Shown: positions 9,151 to 17,409 of the stretch, one piece after another
How positions within the stretch are numbered: position 1 is the stretch's first letter
How the letters are laid out: the number at the start of each line of letters is the position of its first letter
NCBI RefSeq assembly: GCF_938028735.1
Contig: NZ_CALIMF010000008.1
Coordinates: 1-40,205 of the forward strand
Direction: 5' to 3'
DNA from: an uncultured Thermanaerothrix sp.
Lineage (GTDB): Bacteria; Chloroflexota; Anaerolineae; Anaerolineales; Anaerolineaceae
DNA: 40,205 nt
The notes under the pieces: model-generated
Told to the model about the DNA's origin: nothing
What the model saw: only the letters and a program-made list of their open reading frames with translations
Database searches by the model: none
Made by a program: the position numbers and the translations under genes

Positions 9151-9624
9151 ATGAAGCTGCATGATCTTGTACCGGATGAAGGTGCAAAAAAGAAACGTAA
9201 ACGCGTGGGCCGTGGCATTGCGGCAGGCCAGGGCAAAACGGCTGGTCGCGGTACCAAGGGCCAGGGCGCGCGCTCGGGTGAAGAGGGACATCTCTATCGC
9301 CAGGGTGGTAACCTACCTTTTTATCGCCGTTTGCCCTTCATGCGCGGTGTGGGCTTTACCCCGCCCAATCGCGTGGAGTATAACGAGGTCAATCTTCGCC
9401 AGTTGGTAGAAAAATTTGCCCCTAACAGCGAGGTAACCCCTGAAGCATTGGCGGAGAAGAATCTTCTCCATAAACCCAAGAATCCGGTGGTTATTCTGGG
9501 CAAGGGTGAGATTGATTTCCCGCTGGTAGTGCGCGTGCACCGTATCAGCGCCGGGGCCAAAGCCAAAATTGAGGCGGCCGGTGGTCGTGTGGAGTTAATT
9601 GCGGCCGAAAGCGTGGAATCCTAA
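9151..9624 (+). CDS. rplO: 50S ribosomal protein L15
   Basis: L15 of 157 residues. The N-terminal flexible Gly/Arg/Lys-rich arm (KRVGRGIAAGQGKTAGRGTKGQGAR) precedes the globular domain with RRLPFMRGVGF and the later VRVHRISAGAKAKIEAAGG. L15 is a late 50S assembly protein. The secY ribosome binding site AAGGAG spans its stop, giving the usual L15-SecY pairing at the end of the spc cluster. Confidence 0.96.
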   Translation: MKLHDLVPDEGAKKKRKRVGRGIAAGQGKTAGRGTKGQGARSGEEGHLYRQGGNLPFYRRLPFMRGVGFTPPNRVEYNEVNLRQLVEKFAPNSEVTPEALAEKNLLHKPKNPVVILGKGEIDFPLVVRVHRISAGAKAKIEAAGGRVELIAAESVES

Positions 9625-9636
9625 GGAGACCTACTT

Positions 9637-10989
9637 ATGAAGCGGTCACCCTGGCGTTACCTTTGGAAGTCGGAAGACATTCGCCGCAAACTGCTGATCA
9701 CTTTCCTCATACTGGCGATCTATCGCTTGGCTGCGCATGTGCCGGTGCCAGGCGTAGATCGCGAGGTGATTCGCAATATTGTCCAAACCCCAGGGGCAGC
9801 CGGGACTCTCTTTGGACTACTGGATTTGCTTTCCGGCGGTACGATCACCAACTTTTCCATCTTGGCGATGGGAGTATACCCCTACATTACGGCACAGATT
9901 GTATTGCAATTGCTGGTGCCGATCATCCCGGCGCTGGAACGGAAATTGAAAGAAAATCCGCGCGAAGGCCAGCGCTGGATGGAGAAGTGGACGATCATCC
10001 TGGCAGTGCCTATGGCATTTCTCTCTGCCATCGGCCAAATCAATATCTTTAACCAGTATGCGCGTAATATTGGCGCCTCGATTCTGACCTATCAGTTTGG
10101 GTTCACGGGGGACGGTCTGCTGCCCACTTTAACCACCCTTTTCAGCATGATGGCGGGCACCATGTTTGGCATTTGGTTGGGGCAGTTGATCTCAGAATAT
10201 GGCATACCCAACCAAGGGCTTTCGCTGATCATCTTTGCGGGCATCGTCTCCCGTATCCCAGCCAATTTGATCTCCTTGTGGAGTGACCGCCAGAATGCCT
10301 GGTGGATGACTTTGCTGATTTTGGTCATCCTCGTCCTGGTGATCTTTGCGATTGTCTTTGTCCAACAGGGGCGCCGTAACGTGCCGGTGCTTTTCCCTGG
10401 ACGGCGGGTAGGCAACCGCATGTCCATGCCGGTGCGCAGCAATCTGCCACTGATGGTCAACATGGCTGGGATGATCCCGTTGATTTTTGCCCAGTCCATC
10501 CTGCTTTTGCCGGCGTTGGTAGCGGGGCTGTTCCTGAACGTGCAAACTGAGTGGGTGCGCAACTTGGCAACGGGAATTTATCATACCTTCAGTGGTAACT
10601 CGGGCTGGTACGCGCTGTTTTATTTCTTGATGGTGGTGCTGTTCACCTTCTTCTACACGGATGTGCTCTTCACGCAACAGAATTACGGGGAGGCTTTGAA
10701 GCGTCAAGGGGCTCAGATTCCCGGTGTGTTGCGTGGTGAACCCACTCAAAAATACCTGACCAGGGTACAACGCCGCATTACGCTGCCGGGCGCCCTTTTC
10801 CTGGGCTTGGTGGCCGTGCTCCCCTATATCCTAAATGTTTTCTTGCCGACTTCGGCGCGTCAGGCTGGGTTGTTCCTGGTTTCTTCAGCGGGCTTGCTGA
10901 TTGTGGTCGGTGTGGTACGGGATACCTTTACGATCATTGAAACCGAGTTGAAACTACACGGTTACGAAGAACGCCTAATCAAGGGGTAG
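9637..10989 (+). CDS. secY: Protein translocase subunit SecY
   Basis: SecY of 450 residues, the channel of the Sec translocon in the cytoplasmic membrane. Ten hydrophobic spans can be counted. The first has ILAIYRLAAHVPVPGV, the plug region has LLDLLSGGTITNFSILAMGVYPYITAQI, and the cytosolic loops contain QQGRRNVPV and the GRRVGNRMSMPVRSN stretch. Length and order match the family (E. coli 443). The TAG stop directly abuts the adk start. It serves export of the lipoprotein seen at 18901. Confidence 0.97.
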   Translation: MKRSPWRYLWKSEDIRRKLLITFLILAIYRLAAHVPVPGVDREVIRNIVQTPGAAGTLFGLLDLLSGGTITNFSILAMGVYPYITAQIVLQLLVPIIPALERKLKENPREGQRWMEKWTIILAVPMAFLSAIGQINIFNQYARNIGASILTYQFGFTGDGLLPTLTTLFSMMAGTMFGIWLGQLISEYGIPNQGLSLIIFAGIVSRIPANLISLWSDRQNAWWMTLLILVILVLVIFAIVFVQQGRRNVPVLFPGRRVGNRMSMPVRSNLPLMVNMAGMIPLIFAQSILLLPALVAGLFLNVQTEWVRNLATGIYHTFSGNSGWYALFYFLMVVLFTFFYTDVLFTQQNYGEALKRQGAQIPGVLRGEPTQKYLTRVQRRITLPGALFLGLVAVLPYILNVFLPTSARQAGLFLVSSAGLLIVVGVVRDTFTIIETELKLHGYEERLIKG

Positions 10990-11667
10990 ATGGCGCAAAT
11001 GGGTGATTTCATTGTCCTTCTTGGTCCCCCCGGTGCTGGCAAAGGCACGCAAGCCCAACGTCTGGCGCAAACCTTAGGCATAGCGCACATTTCATCGGGT
11101 GATTTGTTCCGCGAGCACCTCAAGGCGCAGACAGATTTGGGAAAATTGGCCCAATCCTATATGAATCGTGGTGAACTGGTACCAGATGATGTGACGATTG
11201 CCATGGTGCGCGAGCGAGTAAGTCGCCCGGACTGCGCTCATGGGGCTATTTTGGATGGTTTTCCGCGCACACCGGCTCAAGCAGCCGCTTTGGATGATAT
11301 GCTGGCAGAATTGAACGGGCGGGTCGTCTGTGTGCCTCTGATCCAGGTGCCAGCAGAGGTCTTAATTGAGCGCCTGGGAGGGCGTTGGACCTGTCGTGCC
11401 CAGGGGCACGTGTATCATGAAAAGTATAACCCACCGCGAGTGCCGGGCGTATGTGATGTGGATGGGTCGGAACTCTATCAGCGCGAAGACGATTTGCCGG
11501 CAACTGTGGCCCGACGCGTTCAGGTCTACCTGGAACAGACGGCGCCGCTGGTGGATTACTATCGTCAAAAAGGATTGCTTGTAGAGATTGATGGTACTCA
11601 GCCTATTGAAGACGTGAGCGCTAGGCTACTCGAGGCCGTGGAACAGGCTAGGAAAGCGCAGCCATGA
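10990..11667 (+). CDS. adk: Adenylate kinase
   Basis: Long-form adenylate kinase (225 residues) catalysing ATP + AMP to 2 ADP in the cytoplasm. The P-loop GPPGAGKGT (residues 12-20), SSGDLFR, DGFPRT and the long LID are present. In the LID, the four positions that bind zinc in Bacillus are Cys135, Gln138, Cys155 and Asp158, so the second Cys is replaced. The start is ambiguous: ATG 10990 touches the secY stop, and AAGGGG at 10981-10986 is close to it. ATG 10999 would remove three residues. Confidence 0.96.
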   Translation: MAQMGDFIVLLGPPGAGKGTQAQRLAQTLGIAHISSGDLFREHLKAQTDLGKLAQSYMNRGELVPDDVTIAMVRERVSRPDCAHGAILDGFPRTPAQAAALDDMLAELNGRVVCVPLIQVPAEVLIERLGGRWTCRAQGHVYHEKYNPPRVPGVCDVDGSELYQREDDLPATVARRVQVYLEQTAPLVDYYRQKGLLVEIDGTQPIEDVSARLLEAVEQARKAQP

Positions 11668-12479
11668 TGAGCTGGGAGCGACATATCACGATTAAGAGCC
11701 CCAAAGAGATTGAAATCATGCGCATTGCCGGGCGCATTAATGCCGAGGCGCTTCAGGCGGCCTGTGATATTGCTCGTCCGGGTGTAACCACAGCGGACTT
11801 AAACGCGGCGGCCGAAGAGGTGCTAAAGAAGTATGGCGTTTACTCACCGTTCAAGAACTACCCTGGGCCCTATCCCTATCCTGCCAGTACAACGGTTAGT
11901 GTCAATGATGAACTGGTGCATGGCATTCCGGGAAATCGCAGGTTAAGAGAAGGCGATATTGTCTCGATTGATTGCGGCACCGTTTATGAAGGCTTTGTGG
12001 CCGATTCGGCGGTGACCATTGCGATTGGTGAGGTTGCGCCTGAAATCCAGCGTTTGCTGGAAGTGACCGAACAGGCGCTTTATGCGGGGATCGCTAAAAT
12101 GTTGCCTGGTAATCGAGTAGGCGATGTATCAGCGGCTATTCAGCAATTTGTGGAGAGTCGCGGCTTTTTTGTCACCCGTGAGTATACGGGCCACGGTGTT
12201 GGTCGGCAAATGCACGAGGGTCCACAGGTTCCGAACTACGGTGTGCCGGGTCGAGGGATGGTACTGCGTCCGGGGATGACCATCGCACTGGAACCGATGG
12301 TGTTAATCGGTTCACCTTACACCCGCGTACTTGAAGATCAATGGACTGTGGCCTCGCAAAACGGCCTTCCTACGGCTCATTTTGAGCATACGGTTGCTGT
12401 AACTGAGCATGGCCCGCTCATCTTGACCCTTCTGGAAGACGGTGATACGCCTGGACGAAATCATCGGAAGCCAGTATAA
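11664..12479 (+). CDS. map: Methionine aminopeptidase, type I
   Basis: A 271-residue MetAP that removes the initiator Met from nascent proteins using a dinuclear metal site. The five metal ligands can be assigned as Asp103 (SIDCGT), Asp114 (VADSAVT), His177 (GHGVGR), Glu210 (ALEPM) and Glu241 (FEHTVAVTE). His86 is the catalytic His. There is no N-terminal zinc-finger extension. ATG 11664 overlaps the adk stop, and ATG 11667 is equally possible. A TATAAT overlaps its stop and infA is not found after it. Confidence 0.97.
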   Translation: MMSWERHITIKSPKEIEIMRIAGRINAEALQAACDIARPGVTTADLNAAAEEVLKKYGVYSPFKNYPGPYPYPASTTVSVNDELVHGIPGNRRLREGDIVSIDCGTVYEGFVADSAVTIAIGEVAPEIQRLLEVTEQALYAGIAKMLPGNRVGDVSAAIQQFVESRGFFVTREYTGHGVGRQMHEGPQVPNYGVPGRGMVLRPGMTIALEPMVLIGSPYTRVLEDQWTVASQNGLPTAHFEHTVAVTEHGPLILTLLEDGDTPGRNHRKPV

Positions 12480-12480
12480 T
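12452..12480 (+). promoter_or_regulatory. Sigma-70-type promoter overlapping the end of map
   Basis: A perfect TATAAT at 12475-12480 is 17 nt downstream of TGGACG (12452-12457, four of six matches to TTGACA). A transcript would begin near 12487 and serve rpmJ-rpsM-rpsK-rpsD-rpoA-rplQ. The -10 box overlaps the map stop codon. Confidence 0.5.
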
Positions 12481-12531
12481 TTTGAATTCGGCTGCTAAGA
12501 AGGAGTTATCTTGTGATAGGAGAACGCGATC

Positions 12532-12645
12532 ATGAAAGTATCACCTTCTATTCGTAAACGATGTGCGAAGTGCAAAATCGTGCGGCGCAGGGGACGCTTG
12601 TACGTGATTTGTGAGAATCCAAAGCATAAACAGCGACAGGGGTAA
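12532..12645 (+). CDS. rpmJ: 50S ribosomal protein L36
   Basis: A 37-residue protein, [14 protein letters not shown] followed by a basic stretch and [12 protein letters not shown], matching L36 exactly in length. It has the zinc ligands Cys11, Cys14, Cys27 and His32 (C-plus form). L36 is the smallest 50S protein. AGGAGA at 12518-12523 is its ribosome binding site. Just upstream there is a second, orphan AAGGAG (12500-12505) followed only by TTG TGA. Confidence 0.95.
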   Translation: MKVSPSIRKRCAKCKIVRRRGRLYVICENPKHKQRQG

Positions 12646-12651
12646 AACGGC

Positions 12652-13041
12652 ATGGCGAGAATTGAAGGTGTTGATCTTCCGCGCAATAAGCGGGTTGAAG
12701 TCGCCCTGACCTATATCTATGGGATTGGGCCAAGCCGCGCTAAAGAGATCCTCGCGGCAACAAAAGTGAACCCCGATACGCGGGTTAAGGATCTGACCGA
12801 GGCTGAGGTTAATGCCCTGCGTGATTACATTGCCCAGCACTACAAGGTCGAGGGCGATCTGCGCCGTGAGGTGCAGATGAATATCAAGCGCCTGATTGAG
12901 ATTGGTTGTTACCGTGGTTTGCGTCATCGCCGCGGTCTGCCAGTGCGGGGTCAACGCACGCGTACCAATGCCCGCACGCGCAAGGGCCCGCGCAAGACAG
13001 TGGCCGGGCGGGGTCGCCGCCGAGGTGCTGCGAAGAAATAG
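12652..13041 (+). CDS. rpsM: 30S ribosomal protein S13
   Basis: S13 of 129 residues. The signature starts [25 protein letters not shown], and the helical core leads to [28 protein letters not shown]. The basic C-terminal tail that touches P-site tRNA ends [13 protein letters not shown]13 forms bridges to L5 and pairs with S19 in the 30S head. It starts six bases after rpmJ. Confidence 0.97.
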   Translation: MARIEGVDLPRNKRVEVALTYIYGIGPSRAKEILAATKVNPDTRVKDLTEAEVNALRDYIAQHYKVEGDLRREVQMNIKRLIEIGCYRGLRHRRGLPVRGQRTRTNARTRKGPRKTVAGRGRRRGAAKK

Positions 13042-13065
13042 GCCTGGACATTGCTGCTCAGTGTT

Positions 13066-13085
13066 GGGGAGCGCCTTCCCTCCCC
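13066..13085 (+). promoter_or_regulatory. Hairpin in the rpsM-rpsK gap
   Basis: GGGGAG (13066-13071) and CTCCCC (13080-13085) can form a 6-bp stem with an 8-nt loop in the 119-nt gap. There is no T-run after it, so it is not a typical terminator. A role as a processing site or a leader element for rpsK-rpsD is possible but unsupported. Confidence 0.25.
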
Positions 13086-13160
13086 CGCGGCTGCCTGAGC
13101 GGCGATTGGCTAGGATCTATTATGTAGAAAATGTATTTTATGGAGTGAGAGCGAGGAAAC

Positions 13161-13565
13161 ATGGCTCAAAGTGTACGATCTGCGCGCCGGTCTGGCGCTA
13201 CGCGAAAAGTCAAGCGCACGTTATCATCTGCGAAGGTGTACATCAACGCGTCGTTTAACAACACGATTGTGACGGTCACCGATCAGCAGGGGAATGTGGT
13301 CTGCTGGGCCAGTTCGGGGTCGGCTGGGTTTAAGGGTTCGCGCAAGAGCACCCCGTTTGCGGCGCGCCTGGCTGCTGAACAGGCAATCAAGGCGGCGCAG
13401 GCGATGGGCGTTCAGGAAGTGGACTTGATTGTCAAAGGCCCGGGCCCTGGGCGCGAATCGGCGATTCGAGCGATCCAGGCAATGGGCGTCACCGTGCGCT
13501 CTATTGCTGATGCAACGCCGATTCCTCACAACGGGTGTCGGCCGCCCAAAAAGCGCCGTGTCTAA
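13161..13565 (+). CDS. rpsK: 30S ribosomal protein S11
   Basis: S11 of 134 residues with [16 protein letters not shown], the [13 protein letters not shown] core, [15 protein letters not shown] and the invariant C-terminus [13 protein letters not shown]. The Asn-Gly in that tail is the site that forms isoaspartate in E. coli. S11 shapes the platform around the E-site. GAGGAAAC precedes the ATG. It is separated from rpsM by a 119-nt gap, the longest in this part of the cluster. Confidence 0.97.
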   Translation: MAQSVRSARRSGATRKVKRTLSSAKVYINASFNNTIVTVTDQQGNVVCWASSGSAGFKGSRKSTPFAARLAAEQAIKAAQAMGVQEVDLIVKGPGPGRESAIRAIQAMGVTVRSIADATPIPHNGCRPPKKRRV

Positions 13566-13586
13566 TTGGATGGAGTGAGGGACGAT

Positions 13587-14231
13587 ATGGCGAGATATAC
13601 CGGACCGGTTTGTAAATTGTGTCGGCGCGAAGGGATGAAGTTGTTCCTTAAAGGGGAACGCTGTTTCTCCCCCAAATGCGCCTTTGAACGTCGAGGCTAC
13701 GCCCCGGGTGAGCATGGTCGTATGGGAAGTGCCCGGGGGGGGATGGAGCGCCTCTCTGACTATGCCAAGCAGTTGCGTGCCAAGCAGCGTGCGCGCCGCA
13801 TTTATGGTGTGCTGGAACGCCAGTTCCGTCGTTATTTCAATGTGGCATTGCGCAAGCGTGGTCTGACGGGTCTTAACCTGTTGCAGACCCTGGAAATGCG
13901 CCTGGATAACGTGATTTATCGCTTGGGCTTTGCCGCTAATCGGGCGCAGGCGCGCCAGTTGGTTACCCACGGTCATTTCACCGTGAATGGCCGTAAAACG
14001 GATGTGCCTTCAATGTTGCTGCGGCCTGGCGATGTGGTGGCTGTACGCGAGGGCTCGCGACGGCGCACATTCTTCCGCGAGTTGCCTGAAATTGCCGAGA
14101 AGCGTCCATGCAGCCCGTGGCTGGAGCGCGATTTGCAGCAACTTTCGGGGCGCGTGTTGCGTCTACCCGAACGGGCGGAGATTGATGGTGCCTTGAACGA
14201 ACAGTTGATTGTTGAGTACTACTCGCGCTAA
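13587..14231 (+). CDS. rpsD: 30S ribosomal protein S4, zinc-binding
   Basis: S4 of 214 residues from ATG 13587 ([15 protein letters not shown]). An in-frame start at 13566 has no family support. Cys9, Cys12, Cys26 and Cys31 form the zinc site of C-plus S4. The S4 RNA-binding domain begins near [12 protein letters not shown] and includes [16 protein letters not shown]4 nucleates the 30S body and in many bacteria represses its own alpha operon. The rpoA region starts right at its stop. Confidence 0.96.
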   Translation: MARYTGPVCKLCRREGMKLFLKGERCFSPKCAFERRGYAPGEHGRMGSARGGMERLSDYAKQLRAKQRARRIYGVLERQFRRYFNVALRKRGLTGLNLLQTLEMRLDNVIYRLGFAANRAQARQLVTHGHFTVNGRKTDVPSMLLRPGDVVAVREGSRRRTFFRELPEIAEKRPCSPWLERDLQQLSGRVLRLPERAEIDGALNEQLIVEYYSR

Positions 14232-14269
14232 TGACAGATTTAGGTTCGTTCAGCGGAAAGAGGTGGACC

Positions 14270-15238
14270 TTGAGTGCTGTAAGTAGCATGGTTAAACCCA
14301 GAATAGAGCAAGATGCCCAGGCGCGCAACTATGGGCGCTTTGTGATCAGCCCGTTAGAACGCGGCTATGGAGTTACCTTGGGCAATGCGCTACGGCGTGT
14401 GTTGCTCTCCTCGCTGGAAGGTGCCGCTGTAACCTCCATCCGGATCACCGATGTGCTGCACGAGTTCAGCGATATTCCAGGCGTCCGTGAGGATGTAATC
14501 CAGGTAATGTTGCAAATCAAGCAACTGCGCCTGATTTTGCACGATGTGGATACCGCTACCCTGCAGTTGGAAGTGCGAGGTGAGGGACCGGTCACGGCAG
14601 CAGATATTCAGACCCCTGCCGAGGTGGAAATTATCAATCCAGATCTTTATCTGTTCACGGTGGATGATCCCAATACCCGTCTGGATATTGAGATGGTGGT
14701 AGAGCGTGGTCGCGGGTATTCCCCAGCCAGTGATCGCAGTGGTCGGCTTCCCATTGGTGAGCTGCCCGTGGATGCCATTTTTAGCCCGGTCAAGCGGGTT
14801 AACTACAACGTGGAAGCTACACGGGTGGGGCAGAGCACTAATTACGAGCGCCTGACATTGGAGATCTGGACGGATGGCACCATGTCGCCTGAAAGGGCGC
14901 TGGTCGAGGCTTCGAGGATCCTCATTGATCATTTCCGCCTAGTAGCGGGCGTGGGTGAGGAGGCGATGGCGTTAGCGGCCGAGAAGGAGCCGACTGGGAT
15001 TCGTCTGAGCAGTGAGGCCGCGGACACGCCGATTGAAAATTTGGATCTTTCGGTGCGTGTGTTTAATTCCTTGAAGCGCACTGGGATCACCACCGTTGGA
15101 GACGTGCTGGAATTGTTAGAGAAGGGCAACGACGCGGTGATGTCCATCCGGAATTTTGGCGAGAAGAGCCTTGAGGAATTGCGCCAGAAGATGCGCGAGA
15201 AAGGGTTCTTGCCACCCGAAACAAAGGAGGCGGAGTAA
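14270..15238 (+). CDS. rpoA: RNA polymerase subunit alpha
   Basis: Alpha subunit, 322 residues from TTG 14270. This start has GAGGTGG upstream and gives an N-terminus like the E. coli one before KPR. ATG 14231 (overlapping the rpsD stop) and ATG 14288 are alternatives. The NTD dimerisation part includes PLERGYGVTLGNALRRVLLSSL. The CTD (about residues 250-315) keeps the DNA-contact residues of LSVRVFNSLKRTGI and the NFGEKSLEEL helix. The CTD binds UP elements and activators. Confidence 0.95.
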   Translation: MSAVSSMVKPRIEQDAQARNYGRFVISPLERGYGVTLGNALRRVLLSSLEGAAVTSIRITDVLHEFSDIPGVREDVIQVMLQIKQLRLILHDVDTATLQLEVRGEGPVTAADIQTPAEVEIINPDLYLFTVDDPNTRLDIEMVVERGRGYSPASDRSGRLPIGELPVDAIFSPVKRVNYNVEATRVGQSTNYERLTLEIWTDGTMSPERALVEASRILIDHFRLVAGVGEEAMALAAEKEPTGIRLSSEAADTPIENLDLSVRVFNSLKRTGITTVGDVLELLEKGNDAVMSIRNFGEKSLEELRQKMREKGFLPPETKEAE

Positions 15239-15244
15239 GGACCT

Positions 15245-15622
15245 ATGCGACACAAGGTTGCAGGTTACAAATTGGGGCGATCCACCGGGCAGCGGAATGC
15301 CTTGCGCCGCACGCTCTTACGCCAGTTTTTTACCTATGAGCGGATTCGCACCACGCGTGCCAAGGCAATGGCAATCCGCGGTGAAGCCGAGCGCATGATC
15401 ACCATCGCCCGTAATAGTCAGCAGGGCAGTGATGTGGATAAGGTGAATGCGCGGCGACTGGTGGCGGCGCGGTTGGGAGATCCCCAACTGGTTAAGAAGC
15501 TGTTTGATGAGATCGCGCCTCGTTACGCCAATCGTAATGGCGGTTATACGCGTGTGTTCAAGCTGGGCCCTCGGTTGGGTGATGCCGCCGAGATGGTCTT
15601 GCTGGAACTAGTTGAGTCGTAA
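15245..15622 (+). CDS. rplQ: 50S ribosomal protein L17
   Basis: L17 of 125 residues, beginning MRHKVAGYKLGRSTGQRNALRRTL, which is diagnostic. It has TTRAKAMAIRGEAERMI and ends with GGYTRVFKLGPRLGDAAEMVLLEL. It sits at the tunnel exit in the 50S. AAAGGAGG at the end of rpoA is its ribosome binding site. It closes the alpha operon proper, and truA follows after a small hairpin. Confidence 0.96.
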   Translation: MRHKVAGYKLGRSTGQRNALRRTLLRQFFTYERIRTTRAKAMAIRGEAERMITIARNSQQGSDVDKVNARRLVAARLGDPQLVKKLFDEIAPRYANRNGGYTRVFKLGPRLGDAAEMVLLELVES

Positions 15623-15625
15623 GCC

Positions 15626-15644
15626 ATCCGGACTTTTGCCGGAT
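15626..15644 (+). promoter_or_regulatory. Hairpin directly before truA
   Basis: ATCCGG (15626-15631) pairs with CCGGAT (15639-15644) across a 7-nt loop, just before the truA ATG at 15649. No good Shine-Dalgarno is visible, only TGGA at 15645-15648. The hairpin may lower truA translation or partly stop transcription. It lacks a T-run. Confidence 0.3.
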
Positions 15645-15648
15645 TGGA

Positions 15649-16455
15649 ATGGCACGTTACCAGGTGATCATAGCCTACGACGGCACCTGCTTCCAGGGGT
15701 TTCAACGGCAGGGAGGTCGGGCGCGGACGGTGCAGGCGGAAGTGGAGGCAGCGTTGACCCGCTTGGGCTGGCAAGGGTCGGCCGTCCTCTATGCTGGCCG
15801 GACAGATGCGGGCGTTCATGCGGCAGGTCAGGTAATAGCATTTGACCTGGAGTGGTCCCACTCCTCAGAGGCCTTGGGCCGGGCGTTGAACGCTTATCTG
15901 CCAGAGGACATAGCGGTCAAGGCGGTGCGTGAGGTTGGCCCCGACTTTCATCCTCGCTACCATGCTGTGGGACGAGCCTACACTTATCGCCTCTACATCG
16001 CCCAGGATCGGGATCCGTTGCGGGATCGTTTTGCCTGGCGCGTCTGGCCCGAAGTGGACCTGCCCCGGATGGTAGCCGCGGCGCAGTGGATCGAGGGACG
16101 CCACGACTTTGCGGCCTTTGGCACACCGATGAAGCCCGGGCGATCTACCATCCGTCATGTATACCGTGCCTCCTGGGAAGTCCTGGAAGATGCTTCACTG
16201 CGCTTTCACATCTTGGCCAATGCGTTTCTCTATCATATGGTGCGCAGGCTCGTCTATGTTCAGGTGCTGGTTGGTCAGGCAAAACTTGAGCCTGAAGCCA
16301 TTGGGGCTGCCTTGCAAGGGCAAGGTCACCTTCCCCCGGGTCTGGCAGCGGCTCGAGGCCTGGTGCTCGAACGGGTTTATTACCCGGATGACGGGCAAGG
16401 ATTTGAACCTCTGGGAGAATCCTTAATCGCAAGTGGAGATGAGGACTGTGGATAA
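15649..16455 (+). CDS. truA: tRNA pseudouridine(38-40) synthase TruA
   Basis: TruA of 268 residues, which makes pseudouridine at positions 38-40 of the tRNA anticodon arm. The catalytic Asp is Asp53 in [11 protein letters not shown], and [16 protein letters not shown] and [15 protein letters not shown] are typical. It has a weak ribosome binding site, so it is probably less expressed than the ribosomal genes around it. Its 3-prime end overlaps the rplM start. The placement rplQ-truA-rplM-rpsI is common in Gram-positive-like genomes. Confidence 0.95.
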   Translation: MARYQVIIAYDGTCFQGFQRQGGRARTVQAEVEAALTRLGWQGSAVLYAGRTDAGVHAAGQVIAFDLEWSHSSEALGRALNAYLPEDIAVKAVREVGPDFHPRYHAVGRAYTYRLYIAQDRDPLRDRFAWRVWPEVDLPRMVAAAQWIEGRHDFAAFGTPMKPGRSTIRHVYRASWEVLEDASLRFHILANAFLYHMVRRLVYVQVLVGQAKLEPEAIGAALQGQGHLPPGLAAARGLVLERVYYPDDGQGFEPLGESLIASGDEDCG

Positions 16456-16873
16456 GACATACGTAATCAAAGGAAAACCCGAAACACAATGGCTGCTGGT
16501 TGACGCCACAGACCAAAATTTAGGGCGCTTGGCGACGAAGATTGCGGCCTATCTGTTGGGTAAGCATAAGCCCACTTATACCCCAGGGGTACCCATGGGG
16601 GATTACGTTGTGGTCATCAATGCCAGCCGCATTCGTGTTCACGAATCACGCCCCGAGACCAAGATTTATTACCGACACTCGATGTATCCCGGCGGTCTGA
16701 AGGCGATTTCCTTGCGGGATATGCTTCAAAAACACCCCGATCGGGTGATCCGGCAGGCGGTGTGGGGTATGCTTCCCAAGAACAAACTTGGCCGGCGTCT
16801 GATCAAGCGTCTTAAGATCTACGCTGGGCAGGAGCATCCGCACCAGGCTCAAAATCCGCAACCGGTAGCCTAA
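16439..16873 (+). CDS. rplM: 50S ribosomal protein L13
   Basis: L13, 144 residues from ATG 16439 (MRTVDKTY). GTG at 16433 and GTG at 16448 are other in-frame starts, and the choice here follows family length. Conserved blocks are [40 protein letters not shown] and [24 protein letters not shown]13 is an early 50S assembly protein near 23S domain I/II. Its first codons overlap the end of truA. Confidence 0.94.
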   Translation: MRTVDKTYVIKGKPETQWLLVDATDQNLGRLATKIAAYLLGKHKPTYTPGVPMGDYVVVINASRIRVHESRPETKIYYRHSMYPGGLKAISLRDMLQKHPDRVIRQAVWGMLPKNKLGRRLIKRLKIYAGQEHPHQAQNPQPVA

Positions 16874-16887
16874 AGGAGTAAGGGTAT

Positions 16888-17286
16888 ATGATGGCTGTAC
16901 AGTATTATGAAGGTGTTGGACGTCGCAAAGAGGCGACAGCGCGTGTGCGCGTGATGAGTGGTTCTGGGCGCTTTGTGGTTAATGAAAAGCCACTCGAGGT
17001 GTATTTTCCTCGTTTAGGGGACGTGGATGCTATTTTGCGCCCGTTGGCCGTGACCGGTTATGACCGGGCTGGATTTGACATCACGGTCAAGGTGGAAGGT
17101 GGTGGCGTGACCGGGCAGGCTGATGCGGTGCGTTTAGGCTTGGCACGCGCGCTGGCCAAGATGAACCCCGAACTGGTTCAGATGCTGCGTCGTGAGGGTT
17201 TGCTAACCCGAGACCCGCGGGTCAAGGAACGCAAGAAACCTGGCCTCAAGCGTGCGCGTAAAGCACCTACCTACACCAAGCGTTAA
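16888..17286 (+). CDS. rpsI: 30S ribosomal protein S9
   Basis: S9 of 132 residues. It has GVGRRKEATARVRV, a GGGVTGQADAVRLGLARAL core and the basic tail KERKKPGLKRARKAPTYTKR, whose last residues reach the P-site tRNA anticodon. ATG 16888 or ATG 16891 may be used. AAAGGAG lies at the rplM stop. This is the last gene of the ribosomal cluster before a strong terminator. Confidence 0.96.
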   Translation: MMAVQYYEGVGRRKEATARVRVMSGSGRFVVNEKPLEVYFPRLGDVDAILRPLAVTGYDRAGFDITVKVEGGGVTGQADAVRLGLARALAKMNPELVQMLRREGLLTRDPRVKERKKPGLKRARKAPTYTKR

Positions 17287-17324
17287 GTCGCTTTTCAACG
17301 GGTGGGTTAGTGGCCGTGATTTGG

Positions 17325-17363
17325 GCCTGAGGGAGGATGTCATGTCCTCCCCTCAGGCTTTTT
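17325..17363 (+). terminator. Intrinsic terminator of the ribosomal cluster
   Basis: A 13-bp GC-rich stem pairs 17325-17337 with 17345-17358 (one bulged base) across a 7-nt loop, followed at once by five T at 17359-17363. This is a classical intrinsic terminator after rpsI. Confidence 0.9.
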
Positions 17364-17409
17364 GCTAAAACGAAGGCAAGTAAGCCAAGAGAGTTATTGA
17401 GGTATAACC

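Noticed and set aside
13224..13976. A 250-codon open frame on the - strand over rpsK and rpsD
   Set aside because: It is the mirror of two highly conserved ribosomal genes with strong codon bias; no start signal or known domain.
14231..14269. rpoA starting at the ATG that overlaps the rpsD stop
   Set aside because: No ribosome binding site, and the added residues are not found in alpha subunits. TTG 14270 has GAGGTGG and fits the family length, though this is not certain.
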